NCBI GenBank assembly: GCA_963920525.1
Contig: OY986440.1
Span: 17,130,210 to 17,194,209 of the forward strand
Length of the DNA stretch: 64,000 bases
Source of the DNA: Dichetophora obliterata
Taxonomy: Eukaryota > Arthropoda > Insecta > Diptera > Sciomyzidae
Direction: 5' to 3'
Part shown: piece by piece, positions 44,615-57,166 of the stretch
Position numbering within the stretch: the stretch's first letter is position 1
Layout of the letters: each line of letters starts with the position of its first letter
Translations under genes and position numbers: made by a program
The notes under the pieces: model-generated
Seen by the model: only the letters and a program-made list of their open reading frames with translations
What the model was told of the DNA's origin: nothing
The model's database searches: none

Positions 44615-45513
44615 TATATAACACTTTAATATTAACTAACGGTCGCGCAATCGGCTTAAAGGCATTTTGGCTAAAAATTATATTTTCGAAAAAACTAGAA
44701 ATTTCTTCTTCAGTATTTTTCATATCACTATGAAACTAATGAAACAATTTTTATCAATTTATACTTATTTAAAAGCTTAAAAAATTTTTCATCTTATGCT
44801 ATAAGAAACATTGCATTTTGTTCTGTACATTTTTTTAAAAAACTCTGCAAAGTGAAATTTTGATTAAATTTTTTTCGAAAATTTTATAACTTCAACTCAC
44901 ATTACCCCGCTTTACAAGAGCATAAGGAAGAAGTTTTTGATTATGTAAATTTTGTATTTTGAGAAATTTTACTGCAAAAATTTTGATGTATTATTCAAAG
45001 ATATATGATATGGAATTTTTTCAAAAAAGCAACACAACTGCACAGTAAATTTTTTCTAAAAAAAAATTCAATATGATTTTTATTAAATAAGTAGGTATGT
45101 AAAAGATATATGTATATGGTATTAGCTTTAATTGCAAGACATTCAACTTAATTTTTGTAATATGCAATTATTTAAATGACTATTTATGTGGTCACAAGGA
45201 ATAATGACTAAACTCATAGTCAATAAAATGAATATTATGAATTTAATGAATATTTGAATTAAAATATATGAACCGTTACAAACGAAATATGTGCAGACAT
45301 AAGTGATACTCTATTATGGTTAAAAAGCTTTTTCCTTCATCCTCCCAAGGAATGGCAATAAAGAAAATGGCGTATCGCTTTTTTACGATAGCTTGAATTT
45401 AGTCATTCTTCCTTGTGACTACGGATTTTATGCTATTAATCTGATATTGATCATTCTCCGAAACAACAACAATCTAACAAAAGCACGGATCTTAATGCGC
45501 TCGTATTTTTAGT

Positions 45514-45978
45514 AGGGCAATTCACAATTTCGTGTATTTTGGATATTTGTGCTTTTATAAAAACTTTTAAAAATTTATTATCAATTGTGAACGGCCTTTT
45601 TGATATAATTTGCTACAGTTGTTGTAAAACGTGAAATTCACAGCCAATTGATGAAAAGCAAAATTATTTTAATTTGGAAATTTCGCTTAACTCAATTTCA
45701 TGTAGAAAAAATTCTTTAAGCACAATTATTTGGTTTTTTATTCGCTTATCTTCCATATCAGTTTTTTTCGCCTTTACTTTTTTTTATAATCAGCAGTCAG
45801 TTTGCAATTTAGTATTGCAATGTATAGTAAATTTTAGCTATGGATTTTAGTGTTGTATATATGCAATAGCGTAGTAAATGCATTTCTTTTTATTTTCTTA
45901 GTGTAGAGTAAATATATATTTTACCATTTTGCAAATGATATGGTGCAAGACCATTTGCACTGGATTGTGAATAGCCCT
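45514..45978. mobile_element. MITE, 465 bp, AGGGC ends
   Basis: Ends are AGGGCAATTCACAATTTCGT and, as reverse complement, AGGGCTATTCACAATCCAGT. It is related in its first bases to the MITE at 2838 and the remnant at 34291. It lies in the unpaired centre of the giant inverted repeat. No clear target duplication was seen. Confidence 0.7.
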
Positions 45979-48900
45979 ATTATGTTATCAATATTACGAT
46001 GCACTGTTTTGCATTCTAATGTTGTTTGTTTGTTGTTATACAGCTTTTCTGCTATGAGTTGGCCTTTGACCCCTTTCGCTGGCTTAACTATACTATACAG
46101 TTTTTCAATATTTTTTCTTGTAAGGAACTTATTAAGATGAATCCTGGAGTACGAAGGAAAATTTTTTAGAAATAAATAAAATTTTAAGAATGTAACAATT
46201 TTAAATGATCCAGCAGAAAGAATCATATGACTTCTAAATATGGTAAATAATACGTGGACAATGGACAGCAAAATTGTGTCATCCAAGTAATTGGACATTA
46301 CAATAAAAATCATCCTGACAACAGAAAACGTACAATGCTTCGCAACTTAAACTAATGTCGTATAATTTTGTTTATTATGGTTGTTTACATAAATTCTTAT
46401 GTAGCTACGTTTAATAAAAATAAAATTGAATTTTTTAAAAAAAAACTCACTGTGCAGTTGTGTTGCTTTTTCGAAAAAATACAGTATCATATATCTTCAA
46501 ATTATTCATCAAAATTTTTGTTGTAAAACTTTTCAAAATACGAAATTTACAAAATTAAAAACTTCTTCCTTATGCTCTTGTAAAGTGGGGTAATGGGAGT
46601 TGAAGTTATCAAATTTTCGAAAAAAATTAAATCAAAATTTCACTTTGCAGAGTTTTTTAAAAAAATGTACAGAACAAAATGCAATGTTTCTTATAGCATA
46701 AGGTGGAAAATTTTTTAAGCTTTTAAATAAATTGATAAAAATTGTTTCATTAGTTTCATAGTGATATGAAAAATACTGAAGAAGAAATTTCATGTTTTTT
46801 CAAATATATAATTTTTAGCCAAAATGCCTTTAAGCTGATTGCGCGACCGTTAGTTAATATTAAAGTATTATATACCAAAATTCATGTTTTTAAGAGTAGA
46901 ATCAGAAATCAACGTGTCCCGGAAACTTTTCGAAAAACGTTGAAAAAGTGGGACGGTCTAATATACATATATTGTATTAATTTTTATTTTTCTTAATTTT
47001 TTTAAAATAATATACTACCTTCATGGTTAGAAATCTTGGAATACATTTTAATACAAGCATTAAAAACTATTTAATTTTGTAAAATTTGTAAAAAGTGTTA
47101 GTAAAAAAATGATTACGAAATTCGTAAATATATATTGTTCTACATTTAATACAGTTAAAATATTAAAACGATAGGTATAAAGTAAATTAAGCTCAAATTT
47201 TGGCACTCGATTTGTTTTGAGTTCTAAATGGCTTAAGAGAAAAATATTTTGCCACACCCTCTTGTACCGTCTACAAATCAACAAAAATGCTATATTTTGG
47301 AAGGTTTTAGTTGTATTAGACTAAAATTTTTTAATTTAGTTTATGTAGATACGCTCGGCAACTATACTCAAAATGGTGAAAACAAAATTTTTTTTCCGAT
47401 TAGCATGAAAATTCATATATGGCAGTAAGGCGGTGGCAGGAATATATAGAAACGTCTGCCGGAGCATATCTTTATACAATTAATTCTTCTTTGATTTTGA
47501 AGAAATTTTGTGTTTGTATTTTGTTAATTCAAGTTAATTTTATTTATTAAAAGCATTTTTGTTAAAAAAATTTTTTCAAGTCCTAACTGATAATTATTTC
47601 ATTAGCCGAATCATCAGAATTTCATCTTTTTATTGGTGTAATGAAGTATTTAAAAATTATGATTGTGTATCCAAAGTAGCAAGCAAAATATTGCTACAAA
47701 GAAAATGTCCAGCTAGAAACAACCTAAGAAGATGGAAGAAAAAAAAACACATATATATATATATAATAACCTGTAAAATTTGTATCAAATATAACTTTTA
47801 TTCTCATTAATTAAATCTACAATATTTCTTTGTTTTATTTTAAATTAATTAAATACTGCTAGACCAATTCTATTTTATTGCTACATTTTTTTATTATCCA
47901 ATAATTATTTCATTAGCCGAATCAGAATTCTGTCTTTCTATTCAACTAATGAAATATCTAAAAATCCTTGTCTGCAGCAGCAAACAAAATATAGCTACAA
48001 CAAAATCACAACAAAAATGTCCAGCTGGAAACAAAATAAACTCGGCAACCATGCACATGCAAATAAGAAGCTGTAAAATTTTATTTTCATTCATAAAATT
48101 TGCAATATTTCTTCAGATATTCAAATAAGAAGAAACAGGCAAGCACATTTAAAAATACCAATCTTTTTGCTCCCTTGTGCACGCAGCCAAAATGATCAAA
48201 ATATAGAAAACAAAATGTAAACAAACTCGCACTTTTGAAGGGGTATAAAATAAATGTCCCATCAAAATACCCTATCCTGTCGATGGATGGCTAATATCGG
48301 CGAGTAAAAAATAACGAGCGACGAGTGAAGACTCTTATAGATATATACTCGTTGTAGACAGTCTGTTTCGGAAATCGCTACATATTCCTCTTCAGTAGTC
48401 TATGAGTGATTAGGCTGTGATCAACTCACTGTTTAAACTAGTATATGAGTGGGCAGATCTTGGAATTCATTCTTTTGAATTGTATGGCTGCTAATCATAT
48501 GACATTTCAAAGCAGTAGGCTATTATTTATAGAGCACCGCCATCATCAACTCTGTCAAGGGTTGCCATCTGTTCTAGTTGCTTCTTTATTTATTTCAATA
48601 TTCATTGGTGTTCGATAGTTTGTCGATATGCACCATAGAAATGAAACGAGTTTTTTGCTTCGCCAGAAGCTAGTGTTCTAACTGAAAGGTGGCTATTTTC
48701 ACAACCAAATGTTCAATTACACATGACTTTGACCGAAATCGATCAATTATTAGATTATTTAATCAATTTGACATTAATTAAACTTATTTGGCCGTGCTCC
48801 GCCATAGTTAGTTAATTAGTTTTATGATCTATGAAATTATTACATGAATTAAATTGTGAGCTTTAGATCAAGTAAGTTTTTAAAGAAGGCAACAACAACA

Positions 48901-49160
48901 ACAACAACAACTCTGTATAGAGTCAATCACTTAGCTGACTACACAGTCTGTTTCGGAAATCTCTACATATTCCTCTTCAGTAGTCTTTGAGTGATTAAGC
49001 TGTGATCAACTCACTGTTTAAACTAGTATATGAGCGGGCAGATTTTGGAATTCATTCTTTTGAATTGTATGGCCGCTAATCATACATTTCAAAGCCGTAG
49101 GCTATTTATAGATCACCGCCATCAACTCTATCATTTATTTATTTCAATATTTGCCTTCTT

Positions 49161-49440
49161 TTAAAACTTACTTGATCTAAAGCTCACAATTTAATTCATG
49201 TAATAATTTCATAGATCATAAAACTAATTAACTAACTAATATACAACTTAAAAACTTAATAAATGGTACGCTTATATAAAACACACAAAGCATAGTTTGT
49301 TGACAACGAATGGTCTGCTTCAGTGCTTATAAAAATGCACACCGTTTTCAACCGAACCGATTGGCTGTCTGGGAAACGACAAAAATTAAAGCATCTGATG
49401 TTTTACATTCATATTAATAAAAACAACAACTACAACAAAA
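49161..49440. other. Inverted copy of repeat Y start and unassigned DNA
   Basis: 49160-49235 is the reverse complement of about 48815-48890 (shared CTTGATCTAAAGCTCACAAT). The rest shows nothing recognisable. Confidence 0.5.
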
Positions 49441-49791
49441 GCAGCACAACAACGAACGACATGATTACGAACCAAACGAACAAACACAACAACAACAACA
49501 ACAAATATAAAAACAGCATAAGCAGCTTATGTATTTCTCATACGAATATATGCAGTTTTTTCTTCTTAGATTTTGCTATTTTGTGACTTTATTAAAGAAG
49601 TTACAAAACGAAAAATTAAATATTCGTTTTATTCGCACTCCAACTGATATTTTGTCATTTATTTTTTCCTTTGTACGATGAATATTAAAGGCTGTAGGTA
49701 TACCCCAAAGTGTCAACTATCATTCTTACATGTGCTTGAAAAAATTTGTGAAAATGACCCCATACAAACCGCGTTGTAAGACGTGATTCTA
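49441..49791 (+). repeat. Dispersed repeat X, copy 2
   Basis: It matches 951-1018 plus 1860-2105, with AAAAACAGCATAAGCAGC uninterrupted. Its 3' side abuts the foldback element at 49792. Confidence 0.75.
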
Positions 49792-51329
49792 CCAAAGAGT
49801 AGTAAAGATTTGTCAGTTCTGTACAGTTGCGTTTGTGCAGACATTTGTAATCAGTGAGGATTGAGCGAAAGTGGATGTGAAGGAAAATAAAATTGAAATT
49901 TTTCGGCTGACTTTGCTCAGCTCTGCTTAGCTGACGTAGCTTTGTGGTTGCGACGCTTAGCGATGTATGAGCTGTATGAGTGTGAAGAAATAGAAAATAG
50001 AAAGCGTGTGATGAAGCGAAAAGAAAATACTTTGCTATTGTTTCTTTTCGCTTTGGTATGACTTTTTTTGTTTTCTATAAGAATCTTGCACTCATATGAA
50101 TATTTACATTTTTTAGCTAGATTGGATTTGGTAAATTGAATGAATTTACCAATTTCAATCTTTTTAAATGATGATAACATTTTTATGGCCCCCTTTACCT
50201 ATAAATTTATTTTAATTCTTGCAGGTAAGAAATTTTTTAATTTTAAGCTAAATTTTTTACCAATTTCCAGGTACTATGAATTCAGCAAATTTTTTCATTT
50301 GAAGCTAAATTTTTACTAATTTCCAGGTACTATGAATTTAGGAATTTTTTTTAATTTAAAGCAAAATTTTTTAACTAGATTGAATTTGGTAAATTAAATG
50401 AATTTACCAATTTCCAGCTATTTAAATTATGATAATATTTTTATATGACCTTTACCTATAAATTTCTTTTAGTTCTTGCAGGTACAATGTATTTAAGAAA
50501 TTTTTTAATTTAAAGCTAAATTTTTTAGCTACATTGCTTTGGTAAATTAAATGAATTTACCAATTTCCCTCTTTTCAAATTATTATAAATTGATTTATAT
50601 GATTTTTAAGCTACATAGTATATACACATATATAAGATGTATAAACTTTCTTTATGTAAAAATGTATACACAAATTTCTGTCAATTGTTGCAGGTATTTA
50701 GAAAATTTTTTTTCATTTTAAACAAACTCAGAATGTTTACGAAAGTGTTTAAAATATTAAATACCATCTAAAAGTTTGAAACATTAAAATTTATGAAAGT
50801 ATTTTGTTGTGTTTTCAAATCCAAAATATAAAACTAATTGGATTTATTTAATAATCCAAAAATGTTATTAATATTTAAAGATATTTTTTCATTTTAATTA
50901 CCTTCTTTAAACAGTAATTGTTATGGTGACATAAAGTTCCTCGTGTTTTCTTATTTTGAGATTTTATTAAAATTTTTTATAAAATTTATTTGCTGAAGGT
51001 ATTTAAAAAGTTTTTATTTTTAGCAAACAGATTTTTTAATAAATTAATAAAATTAATCAATTAATAAAGGAAGCAATAAATTCATCTTTTTATGAATTAT
51101 GAATTTATTTATAGATTTTTTAATAAATTATTAAAATTAATCAATTAATATTGAAAGCAACAAATTCATCTTTTATTCATTTTAAAGCAAAATAATGTCT
51201 TACATACATATGAATTTATTTTGCAGTTTTGGTTTTGAATTGTTGGTGTTTTAAAACTTACCTCATTTTATTCTTCTAATTCAATAAAAAATTAAAACAT
51301 TTTTAAACTTGCTCTTATTATTTAATATA

Positions 51330-51535
51330 ATACGGTGCTTATTATATAGTATAATATCTTAAAACCTAGAATGAAATCTTATTACATAATGTAATAATTT
51401 AAAACTAAATTAAAATCTTATTACATAATGTAATAACTTAAACCTAAATGAAATCTTATTACAGAATGTAATAACTTAAAACTAAATTGAAAACTTATTA
51501 CATAATGTAATAAATTATCAACTAAGGCAAACACT
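51330..51535. repeat. AT minisatellite with palindromic core
   Basis: Four to five ~40-bp units contain CTTATTACATAATGTAATAA, itself largely palindromic, immediately upstream of the coding exon. Confidence 0.75.
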
Positions 51536-51791
51536 TTGAATGGATTTAACTAACCTAAGTAATACAATAAAGTAAACATTTACAACTTAAAACTAGAGAA
51601 GTAAAAATATTAAATGTACTTCCAATATTTACAGTATTTACATATTTACAGATATGTAAATTACATAAAGTAATTTAATAAACGGTTATTGCAACCACAA
51701 AAATTTATGTACAATACTTACATTATAAAATTTAATTTTTACAATATTTACAGTAAATATTTACACAAATGTAATTACAATATTAGGTTAG

Positions 51792-52367
51792 GGAGGGTTA
51801 GGGGAGGAAGCAATTGCTGAATTTGAAGAAGATGATGTGGATGAAACGCCATTGACCGACATAGAAGCGGCCGTTGGACGTTACTTTGTCGGTTATAGCT
51901 TAAGACAGAAGCTGATGCGCAAAATAAAATGCGAAAGTTTCAAATTGCACCTGGTCAAATTTGACCAGATGCAATTTGACAATGAATACTTCATTTCGGT
52001 TAAAAATCGAAGTGACGATGAATTGTTGCTGAAGAATCCGTCAGACAGATTCTTCCAAATTTGCGCAATATATAAAAATATATTTCAAAAGACTTGTCAC
52101 CTTCCTAAACTAAAAGAAAGGATTGTGAAAGCTTGTTACGATCAAACGAACATTACTCATCCCGATTGGTTTGATGTTTATGGTGAATGCTTTGACCATA
52201 GAACGTGCATTCTAGAATTCCTTATTTTAGTTTTGATACGAAAAAATTCTAGATGGCTATGCAAAAAAATGGTTAAAGAAACATTTGAAGGTTTAAAGAA
52301 TAAAAGAGTTTTCAAAGAAATAAAAGAAACTAATGAGAGCAATAAAGTGAAAAAATTTTTGCTTTAA
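51792..52367 (+). CDS. 3' exon of an unidentified, possibly P/THAP-type, transposase
   Basis: The frame opens at 51792 after an AG-rich acceptor-like stretch (GGTTAGGGAGGGTTAG). It runs 191 codons to a stop: EEAIAEFEEDDVDETPLTD, then AAVGRYFVGYSLRQKLMRKI, NRSDDELLLKNPSDRFFQIC and DYGEC-like YGECFDHRTCILEFL. There is no ATG near the start, so upstream exons are missing. The short hydrophobic GYS-R block followed by a loop and a SD.L.KPSD.FF-like helix vaguely recalls C-terminal regions of P-element/THAP9-like proteins. This is weak. Its central position in a large inverted-repeat element argues for element-encoded protein. It has no stops or frameshifts. Confidence 0.45.
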   Translation, partial: GGLGEEAIAEFEEDDVDETPLTDIEAAVGRYFVGYSLRQKLMRKIKCESFKLHLVKFDQMQFDNEYFISVKNRSDDELLLKNPSDRFFQICAIYKNIFQKTCHLPKLKERIVKACYDQTNITHPDWFDVYGECFDHRTCILEFLILVLIRKNSRWLCKKMVKETFEGLKNKRVFKEIKETNESNKVKKFLL

Positions 52368-53625
52368 TTCTTATTAATTAAGTACTTTTTTATCAAAATT
52401 TGTTCGTTTAGATTTTACACATCCAGTTTAATTGTTTTTTAACGTGCAATATATGGTCTAAATGGTCAAATATGGTCAAATAATGGCTAAAAAAAAACTT
52501 TTTAAATACCTTCAGCAAATAGATTTTATACAAAATTTTAATAAAATCTCAAAATACAAAAAAAAAAACAAGGAACTTTATGTCACCATTACAATTACTG
52601 TTTAAAGAAGGTAATTAATATGAAAAAAATATCTTTAAATATTAAAACCATTTTTGGATTATTAAATAAACACAATTAGTTTTATATTTTGGATTTGAAA
52701 ACACAACAAAATACTTTCATAAATTTTAATGTTTCAGACTTTTAGATGGTATTTAATATTTTAAACACTTTCGTAAACATTCTTAGTTTGTTTAAAATGA
52801 AAAAAATTTTCTAAATACCTGCAACAATTGACAGAAATTTGTGTATATATTTTTACATAAAGAAAGTATATACATCTCGTATATGTATATACGTAGCTTA
52901 AAAATCATTTAAATCAATTTACCATAATATAAAAAAACTGGAAATTGGTAAATTAATTTAATTTACCAAATCCAATGTAGCTAAAAAATTGAAATCATTT
53001 AAATCCATTTATAATAATTTAAAAAGACGGAAATTGGTAAGTTCATTTAATTTCTAGCGAAAATCTAGTTAAAAAAAATTTAGTTTCAAATGAAAAAATA
53101 TCGTAAATTCGTAGTACCTGGAAATTGGTAAAAAATTTAGCTTCAAATAAAAAAATTTCTTAAATACATAGTACCTGCAAGAATTAAAATAAAATTATAG
53201 GTAAAATTAAAGGTAAATAAAAATGTTCTCATCATTTAAAAAATTTAAATTGGTAACTTCATTCAGTTACCAAATTCAATCTAGCTGAAAAATGTACACA
53301 TTCAGATGAGTGCAAAATTCTTATAGGAAAGAAAAAAAGTCATAGCAAAGCGAAAAGAAACAAAAATACCACAATATCTAAAGGTTTCCTACTCGCTTCT
53401 TTACACGCTTCTTATTTCCTATGTTCTTCGCACTCATACTTCGCTTAGCTTCTCTGGGCATCGCGACATCAAAGCTACGTCAGCTAAACAGAGCAGAGAA
53501 AAGTCAGCCGAAAAATTTCATTCTTATCGCCTTCCTTCACATCTACATTCGTCCAATACTTACTAATCACAAATGTCTGCACAAACGCAACTGTGCAGAA
53601 CTGACAACTCTTTACTACTCTTTGG

Positions 53626-54199
53626 AAATACCTTAACTAGCAGTGACAGAAGGATATTGTTTCTGTAACTATAATCAAAATTTAACAATTAAAAGTGCAC
53701 TTTTTTATTTCGACTACAACAATACCAATAATCCTTGCCAGATATCTATACTATTATATAAAATTTAAGTGAACAAATCTTTTGTTCCAGGTAAACTCCA
53801 AAAGTACTGGCCCTATTTTTATGAAAAAACGTTTTAAAATATCATATTTGCGATTCGTCATGTTTTAAGGGTTTATTTCCTCTCGAAATTTTAATACTAC
53901 GTATATTTATTTATTAATTTAGTAATCAGAAATGGAACAGAGATTTCTTACTGAACACAAAATATTTGGCGAAGCAAGGTTAAATTGACAACTTTAAAAT
54001 AAGAATAGTAATAACAAGATAATAAATAACAGGAAAATAGTATATATTCATTGATAGAAATTATCTAGAAGCCTTTTTCGTTTAAAAAGTCTATAGCAAT
54101 TTTGTTAGAAAACATGTTGCAATTGCGGCGACTTCGAGAAGGAATAATAAAGTATATCATTTCTAGTAGTCGAGAACAGTCAACTGACTCCTTAATTAT
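53626..54199. mobile_element. Helitron-like fragment in unassigned DNA
   Basis: 53755 begins TCTATACTATTATATAAAAT, followed by CCAAAAGTACTGGCCCTA, a Helitron-type 5' end. A degraded 3' motif GGCGAAGCAAGGTTAAATTG lies at about 53969. The rest of the interval is featureless. Confidence 0.5.
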
Positions 54200-55115
54200 G
54201 TAGGTACTATCCAATTTATCAAAAATAAAAGTTAAAATTTGACTCAAATTTTTTGATCAAATATAAAAGTTGAAATTTGACCTATATCTTTTTGAACAAA
54301 AATAAAATTTTACTTATATTTTTCGATCATAAATATAAGTTAAAATGTTACTTCAATTTTTTGATCAAATATAAAAGTAAAAATTTGACTTTAATTTTTT
54401 CGATCACAAATAATAGTAAAATTTGACTATGTTGATTTTATATGATTTAAATACAAATTCTGAATGTTTGATAGTTTAAATCATACTTGATTTTAAATAC
54501 AAATTCTAGTTGTTTGATAGTTTAAAATCGTAGGTCAAAGTTAGAACAATTAATTGCACTAACGAATCTTTCCATAGAAACAACAAAGTTTTTTCAATAT
54601 GAAAAGGAAAAAATCAATAGCTGATTTAAACTATCAAACATTTATCATATAAAATCAACATAAAAAATAACAAGGACATTTAGAAAAAACTTTAATTAAA
54701 TTTGACTTTTATTTTTTCGAGCAAAAGCAAAAGTCATATTTTAATTCCTGTATCATCTGCTTACAATCGCTTTTTTTAAATGAAAACAGACTGTGCAATG
54801 ATAAGCAACTAAGCGACGCAATGCAACGATATGAAGATTGATAGCAATGTTTTTATCTCTGTGCAAAAATGTTACAAATATAGGTGTAAAAAAATAAAAA
54901 ATGTACTCTATTAATAGTTTTTAAAATTTAAACTATTATAATAATTAATAAGAAATAGATCTGTCAAATTTTTATACTCTATTTTTGATCGCAAAAATAA
55001 AAATCAAATTTTAACTTTAATTTTTGATCAAAAAAATAAAAGTAAAATTTTTGATCGAAAATTATAAGTCAAATTTTAACTTTTAGTTTTGATCGAAATG
55101 AAATCAGTCGAAAAA
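54200..55115. repeat. Foldback-like array of TTTGATC..AAATAAAAGT units
   Basis: Degenerate ~40-60-bp units (TTTTTTGATCAAATATAAAAGT and inverses such as AAATTTTAACTTTAATTTTT) occur at about 54200-54440 and 54690-55115 in opposite sense. An inner inverted pair, GTTGATTTTATATGATTTAA and its inverse, lies at 54430 and 54635. The architecture resembles the element at 38299 with different sequence. Confidence 0.6.
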
Positions 55116-55162
55116 TAACGATTGTTTGTTACTCTCTGCTTTTTTTTACATTTTATAATGTA

Positions 55163-55260
55163 CTAGATGTACCTGGCAGACGTTGTTCCTTACTGTACTG
55201 GTTTAAACTTGTCAATTCTTGACGGTCAAGTTTTGCATATTCCCTATTAAACTTAACGCT
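55163..55260 (-). mobile_element. Helitron-like 3' end
   Basis: On the minus strand ACAACGTCTGCCAGGTACAT ends in CTAG followed by T, a common insect Helitron terminus. Its 5' end was not located. The upstream sequence up to about 57065 shares TTTACACTCGT and GACTTG words and may belong to it. Confidence 0.5.
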
Positions 55261-55474
55261 TCAATTTACACTCGTCGAGAGTTGACGGTAAATTGTTTCT
55301 TTCGCTTCTCCCTTTTCCTTCTCAAGTATGCGCTGATGGCGCCGAAATGAAATTAATAATAACCACGATCGAACACAAAACGAATTACCCAAGAATTAAC
55401 GGTACATTCACGTTTGTTCGACCAACCAGAAAAACAAGACTTGATCATCAAGTCTTGACGAGTGTAAGCCAGGA

Positions 55475-56144
55475 CTCTCATCACGTAACTTTTAAAACGA
55501 CTATCGTTTGAACGATGCTATCCGACGATATCGTTTTTAGTTTGCTTCATATAAGTCCATCGCTATCGTCTCGTCTATCGTTGAGTTTTCTACTGTTTGA
55601 CAAAACATATATGCCGTGCCAAAAGTGAGATTAGCTTTTATGTTTAATTTGTTTTTGGATTTGTTTGTTTCAAAAGTAAAAATTTGAGGAAAACTGTAAG
55701 CATATTTAATTAGTTATTTCCATGATAATGTTTTGAAAATATATTGTTCGGCAGCGACACCTAAGTAAATGGAAATATTGCAACACTTTATTGATGAACA
55801 TCCGCAGCTGGCCAACAATTACGTCGAAAATTGTTGCAGGAACGACAATTACAGTGCAGGAACGACATTCCATTAATTTGTTATAAAGCACTTTAACAAA
55901 TAAGCGCCCAAAACGTTTCAAAATTATTTTTATTATTATTTCCAACCAGAAAAATAGCCAAACTATACCAAATTAGCTATCGCGCCAAGCAATCGCTTCG
56001 ACGATACCATTTGACAGTTGTTTGCCATACATGAACCAAGCAAAACGATATTGTTTAGACGATACATAAAATTAAAGGTTACGTGATGTCAAAGTATCGT
56101 TGAAACGATATCATCAAACGATTCTCGTCATACGTGATGAGAGC
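55475..56144. mobile_element. MITE-like element, about 670 bp
   Basis: The end CTCTCATCACGTA is inverted at 56131-56143. CCAGGA flanks both sides (55469-55474 and 56145-56150), a possible 6-bp duplication. The interior is rich in ATCGTTT/AACGATA words. A 79-codon minus-strand frame (55945-55706) has no recognised motif. Confidence 0.6.
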
Positions 56145-56150
56145 CCAGGA

Positions 56151-57166
56151 CACTGTCTTCCACGTCCATGTCTATCTCTTATAGTTAAGGTGATATATGC
56201 TTTTGAAAAAAAATTCAAACCTCTATAGTAAAATGTACAGCCAGAGAAATAAATAAGTTATTTTTATAAAACCTCTTTGGTTATTTCCTCACTTAAATAT
56301 ATTTGAACTTATTGCTGTGGTAGTTCTTATTTTAACGAATTTTCATTATAACTTTTTAAAATCTTCTCGTTGCATGTTTAAATGTTTTACTTACAAATTT
56401 TACTCACAAAGTTTTACTTACCCCGCTGTAAGAATTCTTCGGTTATTCTCGGTCACTTAAAAGCAATTTATCAAATCGGTGTTGTCCTTTGAAATTTGTT
56501 TAAAAGACTTTGAATAAAATATTACACCCGGTTGTCGTCTTTCGAGAAATTTTTACTTTTCACAAATAGACACAATTTTTAAGAACTAATCTACTTCGAG
56601 ACGATTAATATAAAGTTTCTTTAAACGATTCCTTGAAGTTCAGACACTAATGAACAATTTCTATATTATTTTAATATAATTATCACTGAACGCACTGAGT
56701 AATTTCTACATTAAAAATATGATTATCACTGAAAGCACTATTTTCTCACATAAAATTATTTGAACTAATTGCTGTGGTTGTTCTTAATTTAACGAATTTT
56801 CACATACACTCGTTGAAATCTTTTCGTTGATTTTTCGTTGCATGGTTGTTGCAGTTGGTGGATGTTCAGCATTGTTTAGCGTGTGCAACAACCTTCCTAT
56901 AAGGTAGAAATTCCACTCTGCGCCATAGTCACGGTTTACACTCGTAAAGACTTGGCGATCAAGTCTTATTTTTGTTGATGCAAGACGTGGACATCATAGT
57001 GAAAGAGGTAGAAAAGTTCAAAGGGGAATAAACAATAATTGACGTCAACTCTTGACGTGCCAACTTACGTAAGTTTTTGCTTTGTTGTTGTTTTGCATGC
57101 AAACGCAAACGCGTAAATAAAAGTAGCCCTCGGACGTGTGTTTTTTACCTCGTATTTGTATGCTCT
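56151..57166. other. Unassigned DNA with a direct repeat
   Basis: About 56287-56375 recurs at 56742-56845 (shared ATTGCTGTGGT and TTAACGAATTTTCA). TTTACACTCGT near 56936 echoes 55268. No gene was seen. Confidence 0.4.

Larger units (their letters stand above)
41858..48354. mobile_element. Giant inverted-repeat transposon, arms about 1.95 kb, 7-bp target duplication
   Basis: Ends are CAACGAGTATATATCTATAA and its inverse, flanked by TAGACAG at 41851-41857 and 48355-48361. The left arm (41858-about 45095, minus the mariner) is the reverse complement of the right arm (about 46408-48354). The outer ~1.4 kb showed no differences in the segments I compared. The inner ~450 bp differ by several percent. 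The ~1.3-kb centre holds only a MITE. Repeat Y unit 2 supplies the uninterrupted site. No transposase was found, so the element is non-autonomous; the superfamily is unknown. Confidence 0.85.
40840..49160. repeat. Dispersed repeat Y: two tandem units, the first broken by two insertions
   Basis: Unit 1 is 40840-40900 + 41789-41857 + 48355-48842. Unit 2 is 48843-49160. Shared landmarks are CATGAATTAAATT.TGAGC, AGTTTTTAAAGAAGGCAACA, CTCTGTATAGAGTCAATCAC and GTCTGTTTCGGAAATC. Unit 2 reads without the two large insertions and so acts as an empty site. An inverted copy of its start lies at 49160-49235. Confidence 0.75.
49792..53625. mobile_element. Long-arm inverted-repeat transposon, 3.8 kb, with central coding exon
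   Basis: The ends CCAAAGAGTAGTAAAGA are inverted at 53625. The left arm 49792-about 51012 pairs with about 52497-53625 (shared GCTGACGTAGCTTTG, GAAACATTAAAATT/AATTTTAATGTTTC and ACCTTCAGCAAAT). The arms carry several percent differences and indels. The ~1.5-kb centre holds an AT-rich minisatellite and one coding exon. I could not find a convincing target duplication. Confidence 0.8.
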
